Shown here: positions 31,828 to 42,396 of the stretch, in pieces
How positions within the stretch are numbered: the first letter of the stretch is position 1
How the letters are laid out: every line of letters starts with the position of its first letter
Assembly (NCBI GenBank): GCA_038209365.1
Contig: JBBQXS010000009.1
Span: 1 to 64,000 of the forward strand
Source: DASQHW01 sp038209365
GTDB taxonomy: Bacteria > Actinomycetota > Acidimicrobiia > IMCC26256 > PALSA-610
Length of the DNA: 64,000 nt
Direction of reading: 5' to 3'
Made by a program: the position numbers and the translations under genes
The notes under the pieces: generated by a model
What the model was told of the DNA's origin: nothing
The model's input: the letters and a program-made list of their open reading frames with translations, nothing else
The model's database searches: none

Positions 31828-34410
31828 CTATGCCACGACGTCCGCGGTCACGACGTGGTCGAACACCAAGCCACCGTCGGGCCGAGCATCGACTGTGATC
31901 GTGTCGCCTTGTTGGTACGTGCCCTTCAGCAGCTCGAGCGCAATCGGGTCGGCGACCTCGCGCTGTAGCACGCGCTTCAGCGGCCGTGCGCCGAAATCGG
32001 GGTCGTAGCCGGTCTGCGCGATCCATTGCTGTGCGGACGGCGTGAGCTCCAAGGTGAGCCCGCGCGCTGCAAGGCGGGTGCGCAACAGGTCCACTTGCAT
32101 GCCGACGATGCGCTCGATGTCCTGCTCCGACAGGCGGTGAAAGACGACGATCTCGTCGACCCGGTTGAGGAACTCGGGCTTGAAATGCCCGCGCACCGCC
32201 GCCAGCACGTGTTCCTCCGACGCCCCCGCGCCGAGGTTCGACGTCATGATCACCACGGAGTTCGTGAAGTCGACCGTGCGACCCTGGCCGTCGGTGAGAC
32301 GGCCGTCGTCCATGAGCTGCAACAAGATGTTGAAGACGTCGGGGTGCGCCTTCTCGATCTCGTCGAGCAGGATCACGGCGTAGGGACGTCGCCGCACGGC
32401 CTCGGTCAGCTGCCCGCCTTCCTCGTAGCCGACATAGCCCGGAGGCGCGCCGACGAGACGCGACACGGAATGCTTCTCCATGTACTCCGACATGTCGATG
32501 CGCAGCATCGCCCGCTCGTCGTCGAACAGGAACTCGGCGAGGGCGCGCGCCAGCTCCGTCTTGCCGACACCCGTCGGGCCGAGGAACAAGAACGAGCCGA
32601 TGGGCCGGTTCGGGTCCGACAATCCCGCACGCGACCGCCGGATCGCGTTCGCCACGGCGGTGACCGCCTGGTCCTGGCCGACGACTCGCTCGTGGAGGTG
32701 CTCCTCGAGCCGCACGAGCTTCGCGAGCTCACCTTCCATCAGTCGCGAGACCGGCACACCCGTCCATTTCGCGACGATCTCCGCGACGTCTTCTTCGTCG
32801 ACCTCTTCTTTCAGCATCGCGCCGTCGTGCTGGAGCTCGTTCAGCCGTTCGGTCATGGCTTCGATCTCGCGGTCGACGATCGGGATGTGCCCGTAGCGCA
32901 GCTGGGCGGCCCGCTCGAGATCACCGTCGCGCTCGGCCCGCTCTGCATCCAGCTTCGCCTGCTCCAACCGCTCCTTGGCGTCTTGGATCGCGACGATCGC
33001 ATCCTTCTCGGACTGCCAGTGCGCGACCATGCCGTCACGCTCCTCGCGCAAGGACTGGAGCTCCGCCTCCAACGTGTGGAGACGTCCGCGCGATGCCTCG
33101 TCGGTCTCCTTCGCCAATGCCGCACGCTCGATCTCGAGCTGGCGGATGCGACGCTCGACGACATCGATCTCGAACGGCATCGAGTCGATCTCGATCCTCA
33201 GCCGCGAGGCCGCTTCGTCGACGAGATCGATCGCCTTGTCCGGGAGCTGACGCCCGGTGATGTAGCGGTCGGAGAGCACGGCCGCAGCGACCAGCGCCGC
33301 GTCCTGGATACGCACGCCGTGGTGCACCTCGTAGCGTTCCTTCAAACCGCGAAGGATCGCGATCGTGTCCTCGACCGACGGCTCGCCGACGAAGACCGTT
33401 TGGAAGCGCCGCTCCAACGCGGCGTCCTTCTCGATGTACTTGCGGTACTCGTCGAGCGTCGTCGCGCCGATGAGGCGCAGCTCGCCCCTGGCGAGCATCG
33501 GCTTGATCATGTTGCCGGCATCGACCGCCCCTTCGGCGCCGCCGGCCCCCACAATTGTGTGTAGCTCGTCGATGAACGTGACGATCTCGCCCTCGGAGTC
33601 ACTGATCTCCTTCAGCACGGCCTTGAAGCGCTCTTCGAACTCGCCGCGATACTTCGAGCCTGCGACCATCGAGCCGATGTCGAGTGCGATCACGCGCTTG
33701 TTGCGCAGGCCCTCGGGAACGTCGCCCTCGACGATCCGGCGCGCGAGCCCCTCGACGATCGCGGTCTTGCCGACGCCGGGCTCGCCGATGAGCACCGGGT
33801 TGTTCTTCGTGCGCCGCGAGAGCACCTGGATGATGCGCCGGATCTCTTCGTCGCGGCCGATGACGGGGTCGATCTTGCCCTTGCGCGCGGCGTCGGTCAG
33901 GTCGCGGCCGTATTTCTCGAGCGCCTGGTACTGCTCTTCGGGATTGTCGCTCGTGACGCGGTGGGACCCGCGCACCTCGCGCAGGGCCTCCAACGCCGCC
34001 GCCCGTGTCACGCCGAAGCTGCGCAGCAGGTCGCCGACCCCACCCGGCACCTCGGCCATCGCCAGGAGAATGTGCTCGGTCGACAGGTACTCGTCGCTGA
34101 GCCCCTCCCGTTCCGTGTCGGCGTTCTCGAGCACCCGATAGGTGCTCGCGCCCAGTTGCGCGTCGCGAACAGTCGCGCCGCTGACACGCGGCAGTTGCTC
34201 CAACACCTCGTCGACCTTGCGTCGCACCCCGCCGACGTCGATGCCGATGCGCTCGACGACACCCGACACGATGCCCTCGGGCTGATCGAGCAACGCGCGC
34301 AGGAGGTGTTCCGGTGCGATCTCCGTGTTCCCGGCGTCGCGCGCCAAGGCTTGCGCGGCGGCGAATGCCTCTTGGGTCTTGCGTGTGAAGCGGCTCGGGT
34401 CTATGGGCAT
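31828..34410 (-). CDS. clpB: ATP-dependent disaggregase ClpB
   Basis: An 860-residue Hsp100 disaggregase that resolubilises aggregated protein with DnaK. It has a Clp_N repeat domain (1-145), AAA-1 with GEPGVGKT and RRTKNNPVLIG, a long coiled-coil middle domain (about 400-520, typical of ClpB and absent in ClpA), AAA-2 with GPTGVGKT, and the C-terminal Clp_D2 with NPDFGARPLKR-like YDPDFGARPLKRVLQ. The start is the ATG at 34410. It follows hspR by 18 bases, so it is very likely in the dnaK-grpE-dnaJ-hspR transcript and under HspR control. Confidence 0.97.
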   Translation of the reverse strand: MPIDPSRFTRKTQEAFAAAQALARDAGNTEIAPEHLLRALLDQPEGIVSGVVERIGIDVGGVRRKVDEVLEQLPRVSGATVRDAQLGASTYRVLENADTEREGLSDEYLSTEHILLAMAEVPGGVGDLLRSFGVTRAAALEALREVRGSHRVTSDNPEEQYQALEKYGRDLTDAARKGKIDPVIGRDEEIRRIIQVLSRRTKNNPVLIGEPGVGKTAIVEGLARRIVEGDVPEGLRNKRVIALDIGSMVAGSKYRGEFEERFKAVLKEISDSEGEIVTFIDELHTIVGAGGAEGAVDAGNMIKPMLARGELRLIGATTLDEYRKYIEKDAALERRFQTVFVGEPSVEDTIAILRGLKERYEVHHGVRIQDAALVAAAVLSDRYITGRQLPDKAIDLVDEAASRLRIEIDSMPFEIDVVERRIRQLEIERAALAKETDEASRGRLHTLEAELQSLREERDGMVAHWQSEKDAIVAIQDAKERLEQAKLDAERAERDGDLERAAQLRYGHIPIVDREIEAMTERLNELQHDGAMLKEEVDEEDVAEIVAKWTGVPVSRLMEGELAKLVRLEEHLHERVVGQDQAVTAVANAIRRSRAGLSDPNRPIGSFLFLGPTGVGKTELARALAEFLFDDERAMLRIDMSEYMEKHSVSRLVGAPPGYVGYEEGGQLTEAVRRRPYAVILLDEIEKAHPDVFNILLQLMDDGRLTDGQGRTVDFTNSVVIMTSNLGAGASEEHVLAAVRGHFKPEFLNRVDEIVVFHRLSEQDIERIVGMQVDLLRTRLAARGLTLELTPSAQQWIAQTGYDPDFGARPLKRVLQREVADPIALELLKGTYQQGDTITVDARPDGGLVFDHVVTADVVA

Positions 34411-34428
34411 GACCAATCTCGTTTCTGG

Positions 34429-34824
34429 TTACCGGGTCGACGGGAACCGCGAAAGCACCGCGCTGCGCAACGGCACCAGCTCGCGCTTGTACTCGCGGTG
34501 CGCGGCCGCGACCCGCTCATCCATCTCCCGGACGAGGGCGTCGAGACGTCGTTCGAGCTGCGCGATGCGATCATGTGCCTCGCCCAGCTCGTCTTCGAGC
34601 GCGAGCACCTTGTGCACTCCCGCGAGCGACACACCGTCGTTCGTCAACTCTTGGATGCGGCGCAGCAACGCGATGTCGCGCTCCGAATAGCGACGGCTGC
34701 GGCCGCTCGTGCGCGCGGGCGCGAGCAGACCCTTTCGCTCGTAGATCCGCAGCGTCTGCGGGTGCACGCCTGCGAGCTCGGCCGCGACCGAGATGACGTA
34801 CAGCGCCCTGCTGTCAGGTTCCAT
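34429..34824 (-). CDS. hspR: HspR heat-shock repressor (MerR family)
   Basis: A 131-residue MerR-type regulator. The winged helix-turn-helix is ISVAAELAGVHPQTLRIYERKGLLAPART, the wing and basic motif SGRSRRYSERDIALLRRIQEL follow, and a C-terminal coiled coil (EDELGEAHDRIAQLERRLDAL) supports dimerisation. In actinobacteria HspR represses dnaK and clpB operons with DnaK as corepressor, binding the HAIR element. Its ATG at 34824 overlaps the end of dnaJ by 11 bases. Position and sequence make autoregulation likely. Confidence 0.95.
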   Translation of the reverse strand: MEPDSRALYVISVAAELAGVHPQTLRIYERKGLLAPARTSGRSRRYSERDIALLRRIQELTNDGVSLAGVHKVLALEDELGEAHDRIAQLERRLDALVREMDERVAAAHREYKRELVPLRSAVLSRFPSTR

Positions 34825-35986
34825 CGTCGTCCTTCCGGTGTTGCGTCTGCGCCGCCGCGAACAGCGCCGCACGCGGGTCCTCGTCCACGGCGGCCGCGAG
34901 CGCCTCGAGCGCATCCCGCTGCTCTGTGTTGAGCTTCGCCGGCACCTGCACGTCGACGGTGACGAGGAGGTCGCCGGCCTTGTCGCGGCCGCCGTTCATC
35001 CCGTGCCCCCGCACCCGCAGCACCTTGCCGGACGGCGTCCCGGCGGGAATGCGCACCGTCACCTGCCCGTCGAGCGTCGGGACCTTGACGTCGGCGCCGA
35101 GCGCGGCTTCCGGGATCGTGACGGGCAGCCGCAACGTGAGGTCGTTGCCGCTGCGCCCGAACAGCGGATGCGTGCTCACGTGCACCACGACATGGAGGTC
35201 GCCGGGTGGACCGCCGTTCGCGCCCGCGGCACCACGCCCCTTCACACGGATGCGCTGTCCGTCGGCGACGCCGGCCGGAACGCGTACCTTGACCTCGCGC
35301 GCGCGCATCTCGACACCGCGACCCTTGCAGTTCGGGCACGGCGTGGGGATGACCTGCCCCGGCCCGCCACAGTTCGGGCAAACCTGCGAGAACGAGAACG
35401 GACCTTGGTCCACCGCGATCGTGCCGCTGCCGTGGCATTCGGGACACGTCTCGGGCGTGGAACCGGGCGCGGCGCCGGAACCCGCGCACGTCGCGCACGT
35501 CGCGTCGGCACGGAACCGCACCGTTGATGTGGGCCCGCGCACCGCGTCGTCGAACGACAGGTGCAACTCGGTCTCGAGATCGTGTCCGCGCCGCGGGCTG
35601 GCCGCGCGGCGCTGCCGACGCGAGCCGAAGAGGTTGCCGAACAGGCCGCCGAGGTCGCCGATGTTGCCTTCGAAGTTGAACGTCTGATCGCCTGCGCCGG
35701 GGCCACCGGGGCCGAAGCCGCCGTATCCGCCGGGACCCACACCCGAGGCGACCATGCGCCGCACCTCGTCGTACTCGGCGCGCTTGGACGTGTCGCCGAG
35801 CACGTCGTGCGCCGCGGAGATCTCCTTGAACCGCTCCTCGGCATCCTTGTTTCCCGAGTTGGCGTCCGGGTGGAACTGCTTCGCGAGCTTCTTGTAGGCG
35901 CGTGAGATGTCCTTGTCGGTCGCGCCTTGCGGCACGCCGAGCACGGAGTAGTAATCCTTTTCGAACCACTCACGCTGCGCGGACAC
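34814..35986 (-). CDS. dnaJ: Co-chaperone DnaJ
   Basis: A 390-residue type I Hsp40. The J domain has the HPD triad (AKQFHPDANSGN). A Gly/Phe-rich linker (GGYGGFGPGGPG) follows, then four zinc-finger repeats (CATCAGSG, CPECHGSG, CPNCGGPG, CPNCKGRG) and the C-terminal substrate-binding domains. It stimulates the DnaK ATPase. It lies 54 bases after grpE, and hspR overlaps its end by 11 bases. Confidence 0.97.
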   Translation of the reverse strand: MSAQREWFEKDYYSVLGVPQGATDKDISRAYKKLAKQFHPDANSGNKDAEERFKEISAAHDVLGDTSKRAEYDEVRRMVASGVGPGGYGGFGPGGPGAGDQTFNFEGNIGDLGGLFGNLFGSRRQRRAASPRRGHDLETELHLSFDDAVRGPTSTVRFRADATCATCAGSGAAPGSTPETCPECHGSGTIAVDQGPFSFSQVCPNCGGPGQVIPTPCPNCKGRGVEMRAREVKVRVPAGVADGQRIRVKGRGAAGANGGPPGDLHVVVHVSTHPLFGRSGNDLTLRLPVTIPEAALGADVKVPTLDGQVTVRIPAGTPSGKVLRVRGHGMNGGRDKAGDLLVTVDVQVPAKLNTEQRDALEALAAAVDEDPRAALFAAAQTQHRKDDDGT

Positions 35987-36006
35987 TCGTTCCTCTGTCT
36001 CTCGTA

Positions 36007-36055
36007 CCTAATTTCCTGGTGGGCCTATTTCCTCGTGGGCCTAGTTCCTGGTGAC
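36007..36055. repeat. Three tandem 16-17-bp repeats at the end of grpE
   Basis: Units at 36007-36023, 36024-36039 and 36040-36055 share CCTA-xTTCCT-x-GTG. Each carries CTA, so on the coding strand a TAG stop is repeated three times (36043-36041 is the GrpE stop). The repetition probably arose by slippage or tandem duplication. Confidence 0.7.
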
Positions 36056-36574
36056 CTTCACCATCGCCGGCCGCAGGACCCGGCCGCTCAACCGCCAGCC
36101 GGTGCGCAGCACGCCGCCGACGTGCGGCTCACCGTCGCCTTCGTCCTGCATCACCGCCTCGTGCTCGTTCGGGTCGAACGCCGCACCGTGTGCGTCGATC
36201 CGCTCGAGGCCGGCGCGCTCCAGCACGCCGACCAACTCCGCGAACGCGAGCTCGATTCCCTTGCGCACCTTCTCGTCGACGTCACCGGCCTCGAGGTTGT
36301 GCACCGCGAGCTCGAAACTGTCGAGCACGGGGAGCAGCTGTTCGAGCAGCGCCTCGGTCGCGCGTTCCACGAGCGCGGTCTGCTCGCGCAGCACACGCTT
36401 GCGGTAGTTCTCGAAGTCCGCCTGCAGCCGCCGCGTGGTGTCGAGCAGCTCGTCGCGCTCGCGCTGGAACGCGTCGAGGTCGTTCGCGAGCTGTGCCGCC
36501 TCGGCCTCGGCCGGATCCCGCACTGCAGGATCCGGTGCGGGGCCGTTCTGATGGGTCGAGCTCGGGTCGCCCAT
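36041..36574 (-). CDS. grpE: Nucleotide exchange factor GrpE
   Basis: A 177-residue exchange factor for DnaK. An N-terminal long helical coiled coil (ANDLDAFQRERDELLDTTRRLQADFENYRKRV) is followed by a four-helix bundle and the C-terminal beta-domain with GAAFDPNEHEAVMQ and VLRTGWRLSGRVLRPAMVKV, as in the family. It lies three bases after dnaK, so coupling is close. Unusual tandem repeats with extra stops follow the stop codon. Confidence 0.96.
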   Translation of the reverse strand: MGDPSSTHQNGPAPDPAVRDPAEAEAAQLANDLDAFQRERDELLDTTRRLQADFENYRKRVLREQTALVERATEALLEQLLPVLDSFELAVHNLEAGDVDEKVRKGIELAFAELVGVLERAGLERIDAHGAAFDPNEHEAVMQDEGDGEPHVGGVLRTGWRLSGRVLRPAMVKVTRN

Positions 36575-36577
36575 TGG

Positions 36578-38425
<1,848 letters not shown>

Positions 38426-38458
38426 AGCTGGCCTCCTTGGGCTTCCTATGAGAGAGAA

Positions 38459-38501
38459 CTTGAGCGGGTTGCGACAGTATAACTTGACAATGGTCTTGTC
38501 A
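38459..38501 (-). promoter_or_regulatory. dnaK promoter region with palindromic operator-like site
   Basis: On the minus strand a -10-like TATACT (38481-38476) follows CTGACA about 15 bases upstream. Overlapping it is a perfect inverted repeat TGACAA-TGGTC-TTGTCA (38485-38501). CTTGA half-sites occur in direct orientation at 38459 and 38483. The canonical HAIR arrangement CTTGAGT-N7-ACTCAAG is not seen, so HspR binding here is suggested but not shown. Confidence 0.5.
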
Positions 38502-38580
38502 GATTCCTGATCGGGGGGAATTCGCGGGTCATGGGGCGTTCGCGTGCGCTCCGGGGCTGGTGGGGATAACTTTCCGGCCC

Positions 38581-39006
38581 ATGGCGAGGCGAGACGCATT
38601 CATCGATCACCTCCAGCAGGTTCCGCTGTTCGCGGCGTGCTCCCGAAAGGACCTCCAGCTGGTTGCCCGGCGCGCGGAGGACGTGCGGGTGCCGGCGGGC
38701 AAGACCCTGGTCTCAGAGGGGGAGACCGGCCACGAGTTCTTCGTGATCCTCGACGGCGAGGCCCGGGTGACCCGTCAGGGCCGGAAGGTCGCAAACATCG
38801 GGCCGGGCTCGGCTTTCGGCGAGCTGGCCCTGCTCGAGAAGGCGCCACGCAATGCCACGGTCGTCGCCGACAGCGACATGGAGCTCGTCGTGCTCGGCCA
38901 GCGTGAGTTCGCGGGGCTGATCGACGAGGTTCCCGGCTTCGCCCGCAAGCTCCTCGCCGGCATGGCCCACCGCCTCCGCGAAGCCGACGCCCGTAGCGTG
39001 CAATAA
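38581..39006 (+). CDS. Cyclic nucleotide-binding domain protein
   Basis: A 141-residue protein made of one CRP-like effector domain: FFVILDGEARV, FGELALLEKAPRNATVVADSD (phosphate-binding cassette with the conserved Gly-Glu and an Arg) and a C-terminal helix. There is no helix-turn-helix domain, so it is not a CRP transcription factor. Such stand-alone domains may sense cAMP/cGMP and regulate a partner. The start is the ATG at 38581; a GTG at 38560 is possible. It is followed, across 145 bases, by the Fe-S membrane protein. Confidence 0.88.
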   Translation: MARRDAFIDHLQQVPLFAACSRKDLQLVARRAEDVRVPAGKTLVSEGETGHEFFVILDGEARVTRQGRKVANIGPGSAFGELALLEKAPRNATVVADSDMELVVLGQREFAGLIDEVPGFARKLLAGMAHRLREADARSVQ

Positions 39007-39151
39007 GTCTTTGCATTTCGCTTGCTGAGGGGCTCGCTGCGCTCGCGGTGGAGGCTGCGCGAAATGCGGCGAGCTTCCTCCGCAGCTTCCGGCTGCTCCG
39101 GTCGCCGCACCATGCAGCCCGGATGATGATCGGCTTGTAGATTTCGGCGCG
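39007..39151. other. Intergenic stretch with long-range inverted repeat
   Basis: GCATTTCGC (39013-39021) pairs with GCGAAATGC (39059-39067) across a 37-base GC-rich loop that has its own partial symmetry. This may terminate the cNMP-binding gene transcript. No ORF or promoter is recognised. Confidence 0.5.
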
Positions 39152-41368
39152 ATGCGACTGCCTACGCCGCGGAAATTGCCCAAGCCCTCGCAGCTGGTGC
39201 TCGGCACCGGAATCCTTCTTGCACTGTTCGTGATCGCGAGCGGGCTCATCCCCGTGATCACACAGTGGCACGACACCTCGACCGTGCAACGCGAGGTGTT
39301 CACGAACGTTCCCGATCCCGTCGTCGTCGCGTTCTACGCCTCGATCGCCACGATGTTGTTGGTCGTCGCCTGGCTGGCATCCCTGCGCGTCCGTAACTAC
39401 GAGCGCGGAGGACCCGACGACCGGCGGACGAATCGCAAGAACGCCGACCGTCGCCTGCGCGACTTCCGCAGTGGCGTATGGATGCAAACGCTGCTGCGCG
39501 ACCCCGCCGCCGGGCTGATGCACTCGTTGCTCTACTTCGGTTTCATCTTCTTGTTCGTCGCGACGGTGATCAGCGAGACCGATCACCAGATGCCCGACCG
39601 GTTCAAATTCCTCCACGGCAACGTGTATCTCGCCTACTCGATGGGCGCCGACCTCGCCGGGGTCATCTTCCTGATCGGGGTCGGCTGGGCCGTCGTGCGT
39701 CGCTACGTGCAGCGCCCGTATCGCATCCGCATCAAGACCAAGCCCGAAGATGCGCTGATCCTCGGATCGCTGTTCCTGATCGGGGTCACCGGGTTCCTCG
39801 TCGAGGGCGTTCGCATCGCGTTCGAGCGCCAACCCGCTTTCGAGAAATGGTCGTTCGTCGGCTACCCGATCTCGAACCTCGTCGACAGCTGGTCGTTCGA
39901 CACGCTGACGAACGCCCACAAGTGGTTGTGGGTGCTCCACGTCGTCGCGTTCCTCGGGTTCTTGGTGATGATCCCCACGACCAAGCTGCGTCACATGTTC
40001 ACGTCCCCGATGAACATGTATCTGCGCGACCGGCCGCGCCCGAAGGGCGCGATGAAGCCGATGCCGAACCTCATGGAGACCGAGCTCGAGAGTTTCGGCG
40101 CGGTGAAGATCGAGGACTTCACCTGGAAGCAGCTGTTCGACACCGACGCGTGCACGATCTGCGGGCGTTGCACGTCGGTGTGCCCCGCCCACAACACCGG
40201 CAAGCCCCTCGACCCGCGCGAGATCGTGCTGAAGGTCGGCGAGGTGATGGCGGCCACCGGTGATCCGCAGGTGTCCCCGCCGGTGGGGGTCGATCCCGAG
40301 ATCCAGATCGAGGCCGACACCGTGTTCGCACGGATCACGTCCGAAGAGCTCTGGGCGTGCACGACCTGCAAGGCATGCGACGAGATCTGCCCGGTCAACA
40401 TCGAGATCCTGGACAAGATCCTCGACATGCGCCGCTATCTGACGCTGATGGAGAGCGACTTCCCCAACGAGCTCGGCAACACGTTCCGCTCGATGGAGAA
40501 CGCCGGCAACGCCTACGGCCTGAACCAGGGTGAGCGCGGCGATTGGGCGTCGTCACTTGAAGGCGTCGACATCGTCGAGCCCGGCGGCGCGTTCGCCCAC
40601 GAATACCTCTATTTCGTCGGCTGCGCGGGCAGCTTCGACGACCGCAACAAGAAGACCTCGCGTTCGCTCGCCAAGTTGCTCCAGCGTGCCGGGATCGACT
40701 TCGCGATTCTCGGGCCGAGCGAGATGTGCAACGGTGACCAGGCCCGCCGCGCCGGGAACGAGTACATCTTCCAGATGCTCGCGATGCAGAACATCGAGAC
40801 GCTCAATGGCATGGGCGTCAAGAAGATCATCACGCAATGCCCGCACTGCTTCAACGTGTTGAAGAACGACTACCCGCAGCTCGACGGCAACTACGAGGTC
40901 ATCCACCACTCACAGCTGCTCGACCAGCTCGTCCGCGACGGCCGTCTCTCACTCGACGGCGCATCACTCGCCGAGCGCGTCACGTACCACGACTCCTGCT
41001 ACCTCGGCCGGCACAACGATGTGTACCTGGCGCCGCGACGCGTCGTCGGGTCGCTCGCCGGCATCGATCTCGTCGAGATGCCGCGCAACGGGACGCGCGG
41101 CATGTGCTGCGGAGCCGGCGGTTCGCGCATGTGGATGGAAGAGAACATCGGCAAGAAGGTGAACACCGAGCGCAGCCAGGAAGCGATCGCGACCGGCGCG
41201 TCGCGTATCGCCGTTGCGTGCCCCTTCTGCTACGTGATGTTCGACGACGGCGTGAAGGGCGAGGGCAAGGACGAGGAAGTCCGGGTGCAGGACATCGCGG
41301 AGATCCTCTGGGAGGCCATCGACCACGACGCCGGCAAGGCACCCACCAGCGGCGCCGTCGGCGACTGA
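39152..41368 (+). CDS. Membrane-anchored heterodisulfide-reductase-like iron-sulfur protein
   Basis: A 738-residue fusion. An N-terminal membrane domain of about six helices (TGILLALFVIASGLI, ASIATMLLVVAWLASL, SLLYFGFIFLFVATVI and others) resembles NarI/HdrE-type cytochrome b subunits. It is followed by two [4Fe-4S] ferredoxin motifs (CTICGRCTSVCP near 334-345, CTTCKACDEICP near 403-414) and two CCG/CX(n)CCG-type domains (GCAGSFDDR, QCPHCFNVL, then RGMCCGAGGSRMW near 650 and CPFCYVMFDDG). It may shuttle electrons between the quinone pool and a soluble flavoprotein. Such proteins are common next to fatty-acid oxidation genes, but no such partner is adjacent here. Confidence 0.9.
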   Translation: MRLPTPRKLPKPSQLVLGTGILLALFVIASGLIPVITQWHDTSTVQREVFTNVPDPVVVAFYASIATMLLVVAWLASLRVRNYERGGPDDRRTNRKNADRRLRDFRSGVWMQTLLRDPAAGLMHSLLYFGFIFLFVATVISETDHQMPDRFKFLHGNVYLAYSMGADLAGVIFLIGVGWAVVRRYVQRPYRIRIKTKPEDALILGSLFLIGVTGFLVEGVRIAFERQPAFEKWSFVGYPISNLVDSWSFDTLTNAHKWLWVLHVVAFLGFLVMIPTTKLRHMFTSPMNMYLRDRPRPKGAMKPMPNLMETELESFGAVKIEDFTWKQLFDTDACTICGRCTSVCPAHNTGKPLDPREIVLKVGEVMAATGDPQVSPPVGVDPEIQIEADTVFARITSEELWACTTCKACDEICPVNIEILDKILDMRRYLTLMESDFPNELGNTFRSMENAGNAYGLNQGERGDWASSLEGVDIVEPGGAFAHEYLYFVGCAGSFDDRNKKTSRSLAKLLQRAGIDFAILGPSEMCNGDQARRAGNEYIFQMLAMQNIETLNGMGVKKIITQCPHCFNVLKNDYPQLDGNYEVIHHSQLLDQLVRDGRLSLDGASLAERVTYHDSCYLGRHNDVYLAPRRVVGSLAGIDLVEMPRNGTRGMCCGAGGSRMWMEENIGKKVNTERSQEAIATGASRIAVACPFCYVMFDDGVKGEGKDEEVRVQDIAEILWEAIDHDAGKAPTSGAVGD

Positions 41369-41372
41369 CGGG

Positions 41373-42200
41373 TTACTCCTCGTCGGGCCTGGTCTCGTCG
41401 CCGAGCGCCTTGTCCCACCACGATTCGCCTCTGCGCCCGGGTTCCTCGGGCGCGGTCTCGGGCGGGGGCGGGGGCGGTGATGGTGCGGGCGGCGGCGGTG
41501 TGCCCCAGGACGGCGGTGCGGGCGGCGGCGGTTCCGTGCCCCACGCGCGCGGTTGCGCGCCCCACGTCGGTTGCGGCGGCGGCGCGCCCCACGCCGGTGT
41601 GCCCGGTGCCGGCGGCGTCCACCCGCCCTGACCCGCGTACGCGTACGGCGGCACCGCGGCCGGCGGCACGACCGGCCGGCCGGCGTCGGCGCTCGACACG
41701 ACGTACGTGCCCGCGACCATGTCGCCGACCCGCCGGTGCGGATGCGTGGCGAGCACGACGATCAGCCCGACGAGGAAGCAGAAGAACTGATCGACGACCA
41801 GGAACAGCCAACGCACGATCGCACGGCCGACGCCGCACACCCGGCCGCCGCCGTCCACGACGCGCAGGCCGAGCACCATCTTGCCGACACTCGCACCCGT
41901 CATGCCCTCCAGGAGCGCGTGATTGACGAAACCCGCGAGCACAGCGAGCGCGATCGCGAGCGCGAAGCGGCCGCCGGTCCACGTGTACGCGTGCGAGCCG
42001 AGCTGGACGCACGGGTCGTCGGAGATTCCCAGGTCGCGCAACTTCTGGCACGCGGCGCTTGGCGCGCGCGTGTAGGAGTTGCTCCTCAGCGCCGCGAAGA
42101 GCGCGATGCTCACTGCAGTCACGAGCAGCGTGTCGATGACGAAGGCGGAGATTCGGCGACCGATGACCTCGGTGGGGTCACGCTGGGGGAGGTACGCCAT
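41373..42200 (-). CDS. RDD-family membrane protein with proline-rich tail
   Basis: A 275-residue protein. The N-terminal RDD domain (residues 1-170) contains GRRISAFVIDTLLV, with the Arg and Asp residues that name the family, a later helix GKMVLGLRVVDGGG, and three membrane segments. From residue ~180 the sequence is proline/alanine/tryptophan-rich with repeats like GWTPPAPGTPAWG and TWGAQPRAWGTEPPPP, a flexible cytoplasmic or surface extension. The ATG at 42200 has GGGAGA a few bases upstream; the ATG at 42218 is less well placed. Transport function has been proposed for some relatives but is not established here. Confidence 0.85.
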   Translation of the reverse strand: MAYLPQRDPTEVIGRRISAFVIDTLLVTAVSIALFAALRSNSYTRAPSAACQKLRDLGISDDPCVQLGSHAYTWTGGRFALAIALAVLAGFVNHALLEGMTGASVGKMVLGLRVVDGGGRVCGVGRAIVRWLFLVVDQFFCFLVGLIVVLATHPHRRVGDMVAGTYVVSSADAGRPVVPPAAVPPYAYAGQGGWTPPAPGTPAWGAPPPQPTWGAQPRAWGTEPPPPAPPSWGTPPPPAPSPPPPPPETAPEEPGRRGESWWDKALGDETRPDEE

Positions 42201-42276
42201 CGCGAGATTCTCCCGCATCGGCTCGACGATCCCGGCGGATGCCTGCGGGACCCCCTGCTAGCGTCCCGTGGCGCTC

Positions 42277-42347
42277 GCGGGCGTAGTTCAGCGGCAGAAC
42301 ATCAGCTTCCCAAGCTGAGAACGCGGGTTCGATTCCCGTCGCCCGCT
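42277..42347 (+). tRNA. tRNA-Gly (CCC)
   Basis: A 71-nt cloverleaf with acceptor GCGGGCG/CGCCCGC and discriminator U. The anticodon stem TCAGC/GCTGA encloses TTCCCAA, giving anticodon CCC. It lies just upstream of a glycan-related gene cluster. Confidence 0.95.
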
Positions 42348-42396
42348 CTCCTTCGTGCACCGCTACACGCGCCGCCGCGGCGGTTATGTTCCCGGG

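Noticed and set aside
32026..33564. 512-codon forward frame opposite clpB
   Set aside because: Antisense to the conserved ClpB sequence, with no recognisable protein features.
38459..38501. Canonical HAIR operator for HspR
   Set aside because: CTTGA half-sites are present but in direct orientation; the required inverted arrangement with a 7-base spacer is not found.
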